Position numbers and translations under genes: made by a program. From NCBI RefSeq assembly GCF_001939075.1, contig NZ_MPTA01000001.1:310001-374000 (forward strand): DNA of 64,000 nt. The letters are read 5' to 3'. This DNA comes from Paenisporosarcina indica (GTDB lineage: Bacteria > Bacillota > Bacilli > Bacillales_A > Planococcaceae). The notes beneath the pieces are model-generated. The model had not been told where the DNA came from. It made no database searches and saw nothing but the letters and a program-made list of their open reading frames with translations. Below are positions 26,878 to 36,503 of the stretch, one piece after another. How positions within the stretch are numbered: position 1 is the stretch's first letter; the number at the start of each line of letters is the position of its first letter.

Positions 26878-27327
26878 ATGATGATGACGTCAGAATGGGC
26901 AAACATCATGGATGAAGGCGATAGTTTAACGCAGATGATCTTATCATCCGAACAAGTTGAACGCTTCAAAGAAGCTTATTTTTCTGTCTACACAGACGAT
27001 TTATTGAGAAGACAAATCGCTTCTTTCTCACAGTTGAAAGAACAGTATGAAGATGTTCAACGCTTTGGTAAGTATCATCCAGACTATCAACATGTGATGA
27101 AGTCAATACGTGTACAAAAACGTGCACTTGATTTGAATGACCGTGTAGCAACATTAAAATTAGCTGAAAACGATCTGCAAGATTTATTGGATGAAGTCAG
27201 CTTATTATTAGGTAAAACCGTATCTGAATCTGTCAAGGTACCAGTAAGTAATCCATTCTTCGCCGCTGCATCATCTTGTAGCACTGGTAGTTGTGGAACT
27301 GGTGGTTCTTGTGGTTGTTCAGCTTAA
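26878..27327 (+). CDS. ylbF: YlbF/RicF, RNase Y-specificity complex and sporulation protein
   Basis: A 149-residue helical protein. In Bacillus YlbF (RicF) forms the Fe-S-containing Ric complex with YmcA and YaaT, which directs RNase Y and promotes sporulation, competence and biofilm. Conserved core QLKEQYEDVQRFGKYHPDYQ, then DEVSLLLGKTVSE, and a cysteine-rich tail SCSTGSCGTGGSCGCSA that can ligate the cluster. The ATG at 26878 follows GGGGGAATG; in-frame ATGs at 26881 and 26884 are alternatives. Extended -10 TGT-TATGAT at 26845-26853 upstream. Confidence 0.9.
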   Translation: MMMTSEWANIMDEGDSLTQMILSSEQVERFKEAYFSVYTDDLLRRQIASFSQLKEQYEDVQRFGKYHPDYQHVMKSIRVQKRALDLNDRVATLKLAENDLQDLLDEVSLLLGKTVSESVKVPVSNPFFAAASSCSTGSCGTGGSCGCSA

Positions 27328-27403
27328 AATAAATGCGTAAAGTGCCACTCTAGCTTGGCACCACGAAAAGTAGAATTGAACGCAATAGTTCAAGGTCTAA
27401 TTA

Positions 27404-27441
27404 ATAAAAGGATGTGCGATGAATGTGCACATCCTTTTTCT
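27404..27441 (+). terminator. terminator of ylbF
   Basis: AAAAGGATGTGC pairs with GCACATCCTTTTT across a short loop, followed by T. The rest of the 246-base gap to the next gene shows nothing but a short motif at 27339-27357 also found at 54591-54608. Confidence 0.8.
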
Positions 27442-27573
27442 TTATGGCTTTAATAAAGAATGCTGTTGATATTGAATAATGAAGAAAGAGTGCAATTGCG
27501 CCAAGCGCAAATGAACGATAAAGAATTGTGGACTTTCTTAGCTAAGGGCGTAAATACATTTAGCAAAATATTT

Positions 27574-28479
27574 TTATTCAAGACCCGATAATAAAGAAAT
27601 TGCTAAATCAGGCCGATCCGTAACAATACCCTTGGCACCTGATCGGAGTAAACGTTCCATCGTCTCAATATCATTGATTGTCCAGTAATGTACTGGCACA
27701 TTTAAATTAGTGAGGAAGTTAATAAATCCTTCTCCGTCGAGTGGGAAAATACCAGATTTCACTGGAATTTGGAAAACGTCTGCACGTGGGTGATATAAAT
27801 GCCCAAACTGGCTTGTATATGCAGAATATGCTTTACGTACTTCGTTTTCTCCAGCCCCTAATGCGACCGAATTTTGCGCATATAAATTGAAGCGATCAAT
27901 TTGCTCATCATAGAAACTGGTGACTACTACACGATTTTGAGCCCCAACTTCTTCTATTAACCGCCATAGCTTAGAAGGGATTAAACTACCTTCATATGTG
28001 TCGGGAGAATCTTTCATATCAATATTGATTAGCATTTGGGGGAATTCTGCAAATAACTCCCGAAGGGTAAGTATGACCGCACCCTTACCGCGATATTCAT
28101 ATTCTTGTTGACCATTTATATACTGATATCCAAGATCATAAGTTTTCAATTGGGCTAGCGTCATTTCTGAAACACGTCCAGCAGCATCAGTTGTACGATC
28201 CAAGTATTCGTCATGAAAAACGATGATTTCTTCATCCTTTGTTAAGCGAACGTCAATTTCAAATCCATGAACTCCAAGTTCAGCAGATTTTTTGAATGCT
28301 GTCATAGAATTTTCTGGGGCAATCAGAGAACCACCACGATGAGCTAAAATAATGGGATGCTCATACTCTAATGCTTCTTTATCTGGTCTTTTTTGAGGTT
28401 TTGAGATGACTTTAGAGCCTGCCCAAGCAGCTGCACCAGCAGCGGCAATTGCAATTGCTACCTTTGTTTTTTTCCCCAT
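27574..28479 (-). CDS. glycerophosphodiester phosphodiesterase, membrane-anchored
   Basis: GDPD-family enzyme of 301 residues that releases glycerol-3-phosphate from glycerophosphodiesters. Catalytic motifs are clear: ILAHRGGSLIAPENSMTAF near 50, GFEIDVRLTKDEEIIVFHDEYLDRTT (metal Glu/Asp and second His), then INIDMKD and YWTINDIETMERLLRSGAKGIVTDRPD. An Ala-rich hydrophobic segment at residues 7-24 is a probable signal or anchor. Start at MGKKTKVAI follows GAGGAGGAATT. It interrupts the ylbF-ylbG order seen in Bacillus, so it is lineage-specific here. Confidence 0.88.
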   Translation of the reverse strand: MGKKTKVAIAIAAAGAAAWAGSKVISKPQKRPDKEALEYEHPIILAHRGGSLIAPENSMTAFKKSAELGVHGFEIDVRLTKDEEIIVFHDEYLDRTTDAAGRVSEMTLAQLKTYDLGYQYINGQQEYEYRGKGAVILTLRELFAEFPQMLINIDMKDSPDTYEGSLIPSKLWRLIEEVGAQNRVVVTSFYDEQIDRFNLYAQNSVALGAGENEVRKAYSAYTSQFGHLYHPRADVFQIPVKSGIFPLDGEGFINFLTNLNVPVHYWTINDIETMERLLRSGAKGIVTDRPDLAISLLSGLE

Positions 28480-28676
28480 GTTTAATTCCTCCTCGTGCAA
28501 CTACTTTCATAATTATAAAGATTAGTATACCAATTATTTAGTGAAGTGCGCTACCTATACTCGGAGTGAGATTTACAGCGTACAATACTTGAATCAAATG
28601 AAGCTGTTCGTTTCAAGCGGTTGCGAACGTTTTCTTTCATATGGTATTCTTTTAAGTAAGAAAAGAGGGAACTCGC

Positions 28677-28949
28677 ATGAATGACCGGCAAGGATTAATT
28701 ATATATGTACATCATTTAAAACAAGCAAAATCGCTGAGAAAGTATGGCCATGTGCAATATATTTCTCGGAAATTAAAGTACGTAGTAATGTATTGCGACC
28801 TCGATCAAATTGAAGCGACTTCCTCGAAGTTACAAAAGCTTCCTTTTGTGAAAGACGTAACTCCATCATATCGTCCATTTGTCAAAACTGAATATGAAAA
28901 TTCTAAACCTGATAAAGCGAAAGAATATGATTATAAAAGTGGCTTATAG
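28677..28949 (+). CDS. ylbG: YlbG, UPF0298/DUF2129 protein
   Basis: A 90-residue soluble protein of the YlbG family, function unknown, recognised by [29 protein letters not shown] (positions 4-32; key KxYG and YISRK) and the VxPSYRPF motif near 62-69. Start follows AGAGGGA. Upstream TTGCGA (28621-28626), 18-base spacer and TGG-TATTCT (28645-28650) form a plausible extended promoter. Confidence 0.85.
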   Translation: MNDRQGLIIYVHHLKQAKSLRKYGHVQYISRKLKYVVMYCDLDQIEATSSKLQKLPFVKDVTPSYRPFVKTEYENSKPDKAKEYDYKSGL

Positions 28950-28950
28950 G

Positions 28951-29340
28951 TTAGCTTAAGGGTGGCAAAATATGATGCAATCTAAGTAAACCGATTAAAT
29001 ATTGGTGGTACAAAGCTTGCTCTGCAAAAAATGATGAATGCTTAACTTCAAGACGGTGTGGGGAATAGTTTCTTTCCTGCAGCGTCTTTTCAACTAATTC
29101 GATTCTTTTGCTCGTTTTTTCAACCGAGAAGTTTATGCCTTCACGACAAAAGTAAATCGGTGTAAATTTACTTTCGCCTACTGGTTTTAAGATAAGCGCA
29201 AGACTCAATTTTTTGACGTCACCAGTTACAGATGTGAAAATACATACATGGTGAAAACGAGATTCATTTGTTTTTAGCAATTCCATCCATTCATAAATAT
29301 CGCTATAGCCTTCTCCAAGTTCAATAAATCGTTGAATCAT
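28951..29340 (-). CDS. conserved protein of unknown function (MIQRFIELGEGY start)
   Basis: A 129-residue soluble protein with an N-terminal MIQRFIELGEGYSDIYEWM that I associate with an uncharacterised Bacillaceae family, sometimes annotated as methylthioribose kinase; no kinase motif is visible, so I do not use that name. It converges on ylbG (one base between stops) and is divergent from rsmD. Start is uncertain: ATG 29340 is preceded by AAAGGATG at a longish spacing, and ATG 29364 is the alternative. Confidence 0.6.
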   Translation of the reverse strand: MIQRFIELGEGYSDIYEWMELLKTNESRFHHVCIFTSVTGDVKKLSLALILKPVGESKFTPIYFCREGINFSVEKTSKRIELVEKTLQERNYSPHRLEVKHSSFFAEQALYHQYLIGLLRLHHILPPLS

Positions 29341-29452
29341 ATGAGACAAACACATCCTTTCCATAGATATCTTATCATGGGTGAGCCTATGTGGGTATGA
29401 AAAGTCAGATTAGGTAATACCAGAACCGTAAAATCGGTCAAGGAGGATCTTC

Positions 29453-30498
<1,046 letters not shown>

Positions 30499-30500
<2 letters not shown>

Positions 30501-30526
30501 TCGCGCGATCCGCGTGATTTTTTAAA
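30499..30526 (+). terminator. terminator of rsmD-coaD
   Basis: AATCGCGCG-ATC-CGCGTGATT followed by six T, overlapping the coaD stop codon. Confidence 0.85.
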
Positions 30527-30542
30527 AAGATTAGACATCATA

Positions 30543-31350
30543 AATCCAGGATTACCACGAACCCAGTGTTCAAGGCTTATCCTACCCTAAATAGTGGTCC
30601 CTGAAAAAGTTCATCATTATAGGTTAGACCAAGTATTCCCTTTAATACCACTTCTGCGCTTTGTGGGTGCCTCCCGCGTGAAGTCAGGCAACTCCGGCTA
30701 CCACTTGAAAGGTGCGTACGCTACGGCTACGCTGGTTCTGCCTAAGCATATTGATGACACATCTACTTCAGTACAAAGTATACAAATAAGAAGCGAGCCT
30801 TCCTTCGATTTTTTCGAGGAAGGCTCGCTGTTTAGATTGAATAAACTTGTTCAGTGGACTGCTTCGTTTTTAGTGGTGTTTTTATGGGAGAAATTGGGCG
30901 GACGGGTAGAATGTGAAAATGAACTGATAGCAGTATCTCGTGAAAAGGGTGAGAATCAAAATGAACGGAAATAAAACAAATAGCTACGCTTATTTAACAC
31001 TAGCGTAGCGGAAAATAACTCTAATTGACCTCCACACACTTTATTGAGGCCACTTAAACAGTTAACCATAATGGACTGTAATCAGTATTCGCCACAATAA
31101 ACGCGTCTCGCTTCGGCTATCACTTGAAAGTCGTCTACGCTGGTTAGGCATATTGATTATATTCATTTCAGTACAGTGTCTACAAAAAACAACGCACATG
31201 CCTCTTTTATCTATAAACCATGGTGTCGCAGTAGTGCGTCTTAAGCACCATGGAATCCTTTGAATTACAATGTTTAATAATAAAAGACGATTTAAATGTC
31301 TTAACAATTTGAACAACCATCTGTTTGGTACCTCGGGCGTTGCCACGAAA
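30543..31350. repeat. long intergenic repeat, copy C (two partial units between coaD and ylbJ)
   Basis: The 909-base gap holds two tandem, partial units. Unit 1 (about 30543-30990): ATTACCACGAACCCAGTG, CCTGAAAAAGTTCATCATTA, AAGTATTCCCTTTAATACC, ACTTGAAAGGTGCGTACGC at 30703, GCATATTGATGACA, hairpin 30792-30829, CTGTTTAGATTGAA, and a CTACGC/GCGTAG stem near 30982-31008. Unit 2 (about 31045-31350) repeats AATCAGTATTC, CACTTGAAAGTCGTCTACGC at 31121 and GCATATTGATTATATTCATTTCAG (positions 31148-31171). The left unit lacks the TTTCATCTTCGACC block found in A, B and D. Frames such as 30594-30974 are not genes. Confidence 0.8.
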
Positions 31351-31409
31351 AATGGCATATTAAACCTGAGGACCAAATCCTATTCTTTTGTTACCATGGT
31401 AATGAAAAC

Positions 31410-32300
31410 TTATAAAAAAAAGTAGCAACTGCCAACGAATAAAAGAAAATGGACTAATCGGTAAATGACATATGGTTTTAAAGAGAGTTTGGCCGATTTT
31501 GCTAACACCATGATTTGCATATGTATACTTAATCCGTTAAACGAAAGAATAGCTACAGCAAGAATCGGAAAAAAGGGTTCCATTTGATATAGTTGGTTGG
31601 CAATTTCAAGTCCTGCAGTCATCTCAAAAAGAGAAAAAATAAAAATAGTGATGTGATGAGGGATTTCACCAAAAATAAACCCGAGACTTTCTCTGATGAC
31701 TGTGCTGATAGTCGTAAAAAACACAACAGTTGTTGCAACCAAAAGTAGGATTGAAGCAGTTTGATGAATGCCTTCACTCAATGGCGAATTGACTGTTTTC
31801 ACTACATTTTCATTCTTTTTAATGGTCGGAAGTGGAACGAATGCATGAAGAAAAAATAAAAAAATGAGATTGATGCTGTGCAAAATCACCATAAGGGTGA
31901 TTCCTGTTTGGGGAGATAAAAGAAATTGACTACCCACTACGCCTACTACAAACATGGGGCTTGGTGCATGACAAATGCCAAGTAAATGACTTGCGTGTCT
32001 CTTTCCAATCATGCCAGACTGCGCAAGAGTCGAAATCGTTGCAGCACCTGTAGGAAATCCGCCGAACGCACCGATCGCATAAATTTTTATACTATTTCCT
32101 ACATGTGATTGCCATTTATTTCTTTTGTACAGCTCATATAATAACCATTGAGAGACCACTAAATATGGCAATAGATAAGGCAGTAATCTCTTGAAAAAGA
32201 CTTCGAGTCCAAGTTGGGCCCCTTGGTGAGCAATGCCAGGCAACAAAATAAATAAAGTCATGAGAAACCAACAGATGAATAGATTGGTCTTATGTAGCAT
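31410..32300 (-). CDS. ylbJ: short YlbJ (SpoVV-family) membrane transporter
   Basis: A 296-residue polytopic protein (about eight helices) of the nucleoside-recognition/Gate family, with the YlbJ hallmark GAFGGFPTGAATISTLAQSGMIG near 75 and HAPSPMFVVGVVGS. In Bacillus YlbJ (SpoVV) sits in the outer forespore membrane and is needed to move dipicolinic acid into the spore. From memory the Bacillus protein is about 400 residues, so this one is about a quarter shorter; both ends look intact (ATG with GGGGAAATTC upstream, hydrophobic end). It is divergent from ylbL, in its conserved position. Confidence 0.8.
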   Translation of the reverse strand: MLHKTNLFICWFLMTLFILLPGIAHQGAQLGLEVFFKRLLPYLLPYLVVSQWLLYELYKRNKWQSHVGNSIKIYAIGAFGGFPTGAATISTLAQSGMIGKRHASHLLGICHAPSPMFVVGVVGSQFLLSPQTGITLMVILHSINLIFLFFLHAFVPLPTIKKNENVVKTVNSPLSEGIHQTASILLLVATTVVFFTTISTVIRESLGFIFGEIPHHITIFIFSLFEMTAGLEIANQLYQMEPFFPILAVAILSFNGLSIHMQIMVLAKSAKLSLKPYVIYRLVHFLLFVGSCYFFL

Positions 32301-32400
32301 GTAGAATTTCCCCGTTTCAACCGTTTTGTCAGATGTAAAGTGAAAGTGCTACACTATGTATATGCAAAAAGACTGCTTGTCATTATGGAGGTAAGAAAAC

Positions 32401-33453
32401 ATGCGAAAGAAAAGTACAGTGGGTGTCTTATTAATCGCTATTTTAGTAGTAAGTGCAAGCTTTTATCCTGTAGATGCGTATATCACGAAGCCAGGGGGTG
32501 CTTATCCACTTGATCCGCTTGTAAAGGTAGAAGGTGGAGATAAAGACGATGTTGGTTCGATGAGTTTGATGACTATTTCTTTAGTCAAAGCAACCCCATT
32601 TACATATGCATGGGCTAAAGTATCAGATGAGCAGGAAATTCTCCAAACAAATCAAGTAAGGAATCCTGATGAGAATGATGAAGAGTACAATGTTCGTCAA
32701 CTGCATTTAATGTCGCAATCCCAATTTAGTGCCATTCATGTAGCGTATGAAAAAGCAGGTAAGCCCTATGAGATAATATCTAGAGGTGTATTTATATTAA
32801 ACGTTTTACCAAATGGAGCAGCTGATGGCTTGCTTAAAGCAGGGGATCGGATTTTACAGATTGATCAATTGGAGAATAGTGACCAACAAAGTTTAATCGA
32901 TTATTTGTCAGAAAAGAAACTTGGTGAAGTTATTACTTTACAAGTTGAGCGGGATGAAAAAATTGAGACAATTGAAGTGGAATTGAAACCAATTCCAACT
33001 GATGAGGGTCGCGTAGGTCTAGGAATCACTTTTACAGAAGATAAAGAGATAACAACAACACCTAAAGTGCATATTGGAGCAGAGGACATTGGAGGACCTT
33101 CGGCTGGGCTAATGTTTACTTTGGAAATCTTAAATCAACTAATGGATGAAGATTTAACAAAAGGCTATAATGTGGCTGGAACAGGTACTATGCAGAGCAG
33201 TGGTGAAGTAGGTCGAATTGGTGGAATTGATTTAAAAGTGATTGCGGCAGATGATGAGGGCATTGAAATATTCTTTGCACCGGACGATGTCTTGCCTGAA
33301 AGCGTTATGAAAGCTAATCCTACTCTACGCTCTAATTATGAAGATGCGAAAAAACAGGCAGAAAAAATAGGCACGAAAATGAAAATCGTGCCCGTCAAAA
33401 CAATTGATGACGCTCTTGCGTACTTAGATAAGCTTGAGCCGAAAAAGCATTAA
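32401..33453 (+). CDS. ylbL: YlbL, PDZ-Lon type membrane protease
   Basis: A 350-residue membrane-anchored serine protease (SepM-like family). N-terminal signal anchor (VLLIAILVVSASFYPVDA), PDZ domain about 120-205 (GVFILNVLPNGAADGLLKAGDRI), and Lon-type S16 domain about 215-345 with the catalytic serine in GPSAGLMFTLE and lysine in GGIDLKVIAAD. In Bacillus it clears the SOS cell-division inhibitor YneA. Start follows GGAGGTAAG. Its stop codon overlaps that of convergent tmcAL by four bases. Confidence 0.9.
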   Translation: MRKKSTVGVLLIAILVVSASFYPVDAYITKPGGAYPLDPLVKVEGGDKDDVGSMSLMTISLVKATPFTYAWAKVSDEQEILQTNQVRNPDENDEEYNVRQLHLMSQSQFSAIHVAYEKAGKPYEIISRGVFILNVLPNGAADGLLKAGDRILQIDQLENSDQQSLIDYLSEKKLGEVITLQVERDEKIETIEVELKPIPTDEGRVGLGITFTEDKEITTTPKVHIGAEDIGGPSAGLMFTLEILNQLMDEDLTKGYNVAGTGTMQSSGEVGRIGGIDLKVIAADDEGIEIFFAPDDVLPESVMKANPTLRSNYEDAKKQAEKIGTKMKIVPVKTIDDALAYLDKLEPKKH

Positions 33454-34661
33454 ATGATAATTGGAGGTTTCTGATAATCTAGTCCAATTTGTTGTTCATT
33501 TTCAAGATGTTTCAGACCTAAATGATATAAATCCGTTGCACGGATATCCAATTCCAATAATGAGTCTTTTGTTGCTGCAACTCGACTGACGAGCGGCAAC
33601 GAAAGACTTTTTTTCTTTTCGTTAAGATATTTTTGACCATTGTGTGTCATGCCCAGTATTCTCAAATAAGTTGGGGTTGGATGTGCATGTAACTCCTCCC
33701 AGGTGAATCCAGTATAGATATGTGTGAGCATTCGCTGAATACGTGTCCATGTGTAGCGCTTTGATTTCACTAGTGACATAAACTTCTCGAATGTCTCACT
33801 TTTTTTTGCTGCATCGAGAATTAGATGCTCGATTCCTTCAGTTACCTCTGTATATGACGCTAGTTCTTTTAAAGACGAGCGAATGATGGTAAATCGCACG
33901 AGAGGCCAAAAGTGTTGCCAACTGCCAAATACACCTACCGACTCTCTCCATTGGAATAAATGTTCCAAAGAAGTTTTAGGCATAAAGTTTGTCATTGCTT
34001 CAATTGAGCCATGATCAAATATAGCTTTGCGTATTCCTGTTGCACTAGCAATCGATTGGTTTTGATCTACATCATCATGAAAATCTGCGATTATACGTTG
34101 GATTGTAATAGGCGAAATACGGGCATTCATTCGATAAGCGGCTTCCACATAGTGATAGCCAAGAATATTATTTGGTTTAGATAAGTCGACTACATCGACA
34201 TTAGCGTTTTTCGTTATCGAATCATACGCTTCATTCATTGCTTTTGGATAACTATATCCAAGTTTCATGTATTGTTTAATACGATTTTGGTAAGTCTCTT
34301 GATGTGTGCTGATTAGTTTATAGGTATTTGTAAAAGGTTCTATTGATCCTTCTTCACTACCGAAACATAAATTATCACATCCCATGGCTTCTAAAATCGT
34401 TACAGAGCCTCGTGCAAAGTCGCTCGCTTGTGCCGTTGCAAACACATAAGGGAGTTCAATGACAAGGTCTACGCCAGCTTTTAATGCCATTTCAGCTCGC
34501 GTCCATTTGTCGACAAGTGCAGGCTCGCCTCTTTGCAAAAAGTTTCCGCTCATTACAGCGATTATGACATCTGCGTCTGTTATCTTTCGAGATTCTCTGA
34601 TATGATAGAAGTGTCCGTTATGAAACGGATTATGTTCAACGATTACGCCAGTTGCTTTCAA
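33450..34661 (-). CDS. tmcAL: tRNA(Met) cytidine acetate ligase TmcAL (YlbM)
   Basis: Makes N4-acetylcytidine at the wobble base of elongator tRNA(Met) from acetate and ATP. 403 residues. The nucleotidyltransferase motif VEHNPFHNGHFYHI is near residue 8, followed by MSGNFLQRGEPA and ELPYVFATAQASDFARG and FGSEEGSI. The start is TTG at 34661 (LKATGVIVEHN) because AGGGGGTCAC precedes it; a longer frame to 34748 runs through the ylbN promoter. Convergent with ylbL, divergent from ylbN. Confidence 0.92.
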   Translation of the reverse strand: MKATGVIVEHNPFHNGHFYHIRESRKITDADVIIAVMSGNFLQRGEPALVDKWTRAEMALKAGVDLVIELPYVFATAQASDFARGSVTILEAMGCDNLCFGSEEGSIEPFTNTYKLISTHQETYQNRIKQYMKLGYSYPKAMNEAYDSITKNANVDVVDLSKPNNILGYHYVEAAYRMNARISPITIQRIIADFHDDVDQNQSIASATGIRKAIFDHGSIEAMTNFMPKTSLEHLFQWRESVGVFGSWQHFWPLVRFTIIRSSLKELASYTEVTEGIEHLILDAAKKSETFEKFMSLVKSKRYTWTRIQRMLTHIYTGFTWEELHAHPTPTYLRILGMTHNGQKYLNEKKKSLSLPLVSRVAATKDSLLELDIRATDLYHLGLKHLENEQQIGLDYQKPPIII

Positions 34662-34727
34662 GATTGTGACCCCCTTATCTATATAGTAGATTATACGGGT
34701 CAAAAAAAGGAGTGACAAGAAATTATC

Positions 34728-34756
34728 TTGACATCTAATTTCCTGCATTATATAAT
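34728..34756 (+). promoter_or_regulatory. consensus sigma-A promoter for ylbN-rpmF
   Basis: TTGACA at 34728-34733, 17-base spacer, TATAAT at 34751-34756: a perfect consensus match, fitting strong transcription of a ribosomal protein gene. Confidence 0.9.
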
Positions 34757-34785
34757 CAACTTTGTTGTCTTGAGGTGATAAACGA

Positions 34786-35316
34786 ATGAAATGGGCAATT
34801 CATCAACTATCTAAATATCGCCATGACGGGATGCCAATTGATGAAACGATTCAACTGGATGAAGTGATGAAACGTAACCCGGACATCCGGAAAATTTCAC
34901 CCGTTCATGTAAAAGGGCACTGCACTTTTGGTGCAGCGCAAATGACTTGTCATTTTCAACTTACAGGCACCCTGACTTTACCATGTGCACGCACTTGGGA
35001 AGATGTTGAGTATCCGTTTGATATTCAAACAGATGAGATTTTTAGTTGGTCAGAAGCACAAAAGGATTTCGACGATGAAGTTCATCAAGTAGAAGGCGAT
35101 GTTATAAATGTCGACCCTGTATTTGAAGAATTGATCTTAGTTGAAATTCCGTTACAAGTGTATGCGGAAGATGCTGAGCATCAACCAATTGCTGGCGGTA
35201 AAAACTGGTCTTACTTAACAGATGAGGAATTGCTTGCTAAAGTAGAAAATGAACCTAAAAAATTGGATCCTAGACTTGCTGATTTAGCTAAGTATTTTGA
35301 TCAAACAGACGAATAA
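34786..35316 (+). CDS. ylbN: YlbN/YceD, DUF177 protein linked to 23S rRNA and bL32
   Basis: A 176-residue acidic protein of the DUF177 (YceD) family, which in bacteria and plants supports large-subunit rRNA accumulation and is almost always encoded before rpmF. Diagnostic core GHCTFGAAQMTCHFQLTGTLTLPCARTWEDVEYPF (residues about 45-79; key CxxxxxMxC and LPCART). Start follows TTGAGGTG. Co-transcribed with rpmF, 24 bases downstream. Confidence 0.9.
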   Translation: MKWAIHQLSKYRHDGMPIDETIQLDEVMKRNPDIRKISPVHVKGHCTFGAAQMTCHFQLTGTLTLPCARTWEDVEYPFDIQTDEIFSWSEAQKDFDDEVHQVEGDVINVDPVFEELILVEIPLQVYAEDAEHQPIAGGKNWSYLTDEELLAKVENEPKKLDPRLADLAKYFDQTDE

Positions 35317-35340
35317 ACGATCTGTAAGGAGGTGCCACCA

Positions 35341-35514
35341 ATGGCTGTACCGTTTAGAAAGACTTCTAAAACAGTAAAAAGAAAACGTCGTACGCATTTC
35401 AAATTATCTCTACCAGGAATGGTAGCTTGCCCAAATTGTGGAGAATCGAAATTGGCTCACCACATTTGTAAATCATGCGGACAATACAAAGGGAAAGAAG
35501 TATTGAGCAAATAA
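35341..35514 (+). CDS. rpmF: 50S ribosomal protein bL32
   Basis: 57 residues. [19 protein letters not shown] start and a zinc ribbon [18 protein letters not shown] with both CxxC pairs, so this is the zinc-binding form. ATG 35341 follows AAGGAGGTGCC; an ATG nine bases upstream overlaps that site. Confidence 0.97.
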   Translation: MAVPFRKTSKTVKRKRRTHFKLSLPGMVACPNCGESKLAHHICKSCGQYKGKEVLSK

Positions 35515-35536
35515 TTCAGTATTTGTTCATATAAGA

Positions 35537-35573
35537 CTACCAGAGAGACCATGGCTCTCGGGTGGTCTTTTTC
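35537..35573 (+). terminator. terminator of ylbN-rpmF
   Basis: AGACTACCAGAGAG pairs with CTCTCGGGTGGTCT, followed by T-run. Confidence 0.85.
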
Positions 35574-35686
35574 TCTATTTACTCTCAAATCTCGTTACTG
35601 ACACCCTTTGTTCGAAAAACATAGTCGATCCCATTAGGAGATGGCAAGTAGTTTCTACTCTTTTCTATTCAAGGAGGAAAAGTCAC

Positions 35687-36448
35687 ATGACATATAGCAT
35701 TAAGCGTGAGGAAAATATAATCCGCTTCACAATAAAACGTCCTGAAATTCGCAACGCAATTAATCACGAAGTCATTGAGGGACTGGAACAACTTGTTTTA
35801 GATGTACATAAAGATTCAACCATACAATTTGTAGTCATCACGGGTGAGGGAAATGATGCGTTTTGTTCGGGGGGAGATTTATCGGTTTTTCATGGACTCC
35901 AAACAGCACAAGAATCTTTTCTTATGCTTAATCGAATGGCAGAAGTCTTATATAACATAGCAACTCTGCCAGTGCCTGTAATTGCTCTTGTCAATGGACA
36001 TGCTGTTGGAGGAGGCTGCGAGATTGCGACAGCCTGTGACTTCCGCATTGTAGCCACACACGCAAAGTGTGGCTTTATTCAAGGGTCATTAGCTATAACA
36101 AGTGGTTGGGGTGGCGGAACCTATTTGTTTGAAAAACTTGCAAGACAAGACCTAGCCTTGCAAATGTTATGTGAAGCAAAACCTTTCAACGCTACTACCT
36201 TACAAGAAAATGGGTGGGCGACCCAAATATATGAAGGTAACACAGAGCAAGCCTTACAATCGTTCTTAGCAAATATGAAACAAGTAGAATCTACCGTTCA
36301 TCGAGCATATAAACAAATGCTCATACGCAAATGGACTGCGCAAAAACTACTAGACCAAATAAAAGAAGAAGTTAAAACATGTTCGGTTTTGTGGGAAGCT
36401 GACGTACATCATGCAGCAGTTCAAAAATTCTTATCAAAAGGAAAATAG
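35687..36448 (+). CDS. crotonase-family protein with Glu-to-Gln change at second catalytic position
   Basis: A 253-residue crotonase-fold protein, usually annotated enoyl-CoA hydratase/isomerase. Oxyanion-hole motifs are present (FCSGGDLSVF near 63, NGHAVGGGCEIATACDFRI near 105). The first catalytic Glu (GGGCE) is kept, but the second (QPE in classic hydratases, 20 residues later) aligns with Gln in CGFIQGSLA, followed by GWGGGTYL instead of PGAGGTQRL. A WGG motif here recalls ethylmalonyl-CoA decarboxylase (ECHDC1), so hydratase activity is doubtful. Start follows CAAGGAGG. It is 0.7 kb upstream of an acyl-CoA carboxylase operon. Confidence 0.75.
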   Translation: MTYSIKREENIIRFTIKRPEIRNAINHEVIEGLEQLVLDVHKDSTIQFVVITGEGNDAFCSGGDLSVFHGLQTAQESFLMLNRMAEVLYNIATLPVPVIALVNGHAVGGGCEIATACDFRIVATHAKCGFIQGSLAITSGWGGGTYLFEKLARQDLALQMLCEAKPFNATTLQENGWATQIYEGNTEQALQSFLANMKQVESTVHRAYKQMLIRKWTAQKLLDQIKEEVKTCSVLWEADVHHAAVQKFLSKGK

Positions 36449-36503
36449 CTTCTATTCATTTATCTCGTGCATATAATAGAAAAAAACGCGAGGTGAAAAC
36501 GAT

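Noticed and set aside
30594-30974. Open reading frame of 126 codons in repeat copy C
   Set aside because: GTG/ATG start without Shine-Dalgarno, composed of repeat blocks that are frame-shifted in the other copies.
31062-31376. 104-codon minus-strand frame upstream of nothing, in repeat copy C
   Set aside because: Entirely within the second repeat unit, no ribosome binding site and no conserved frame.
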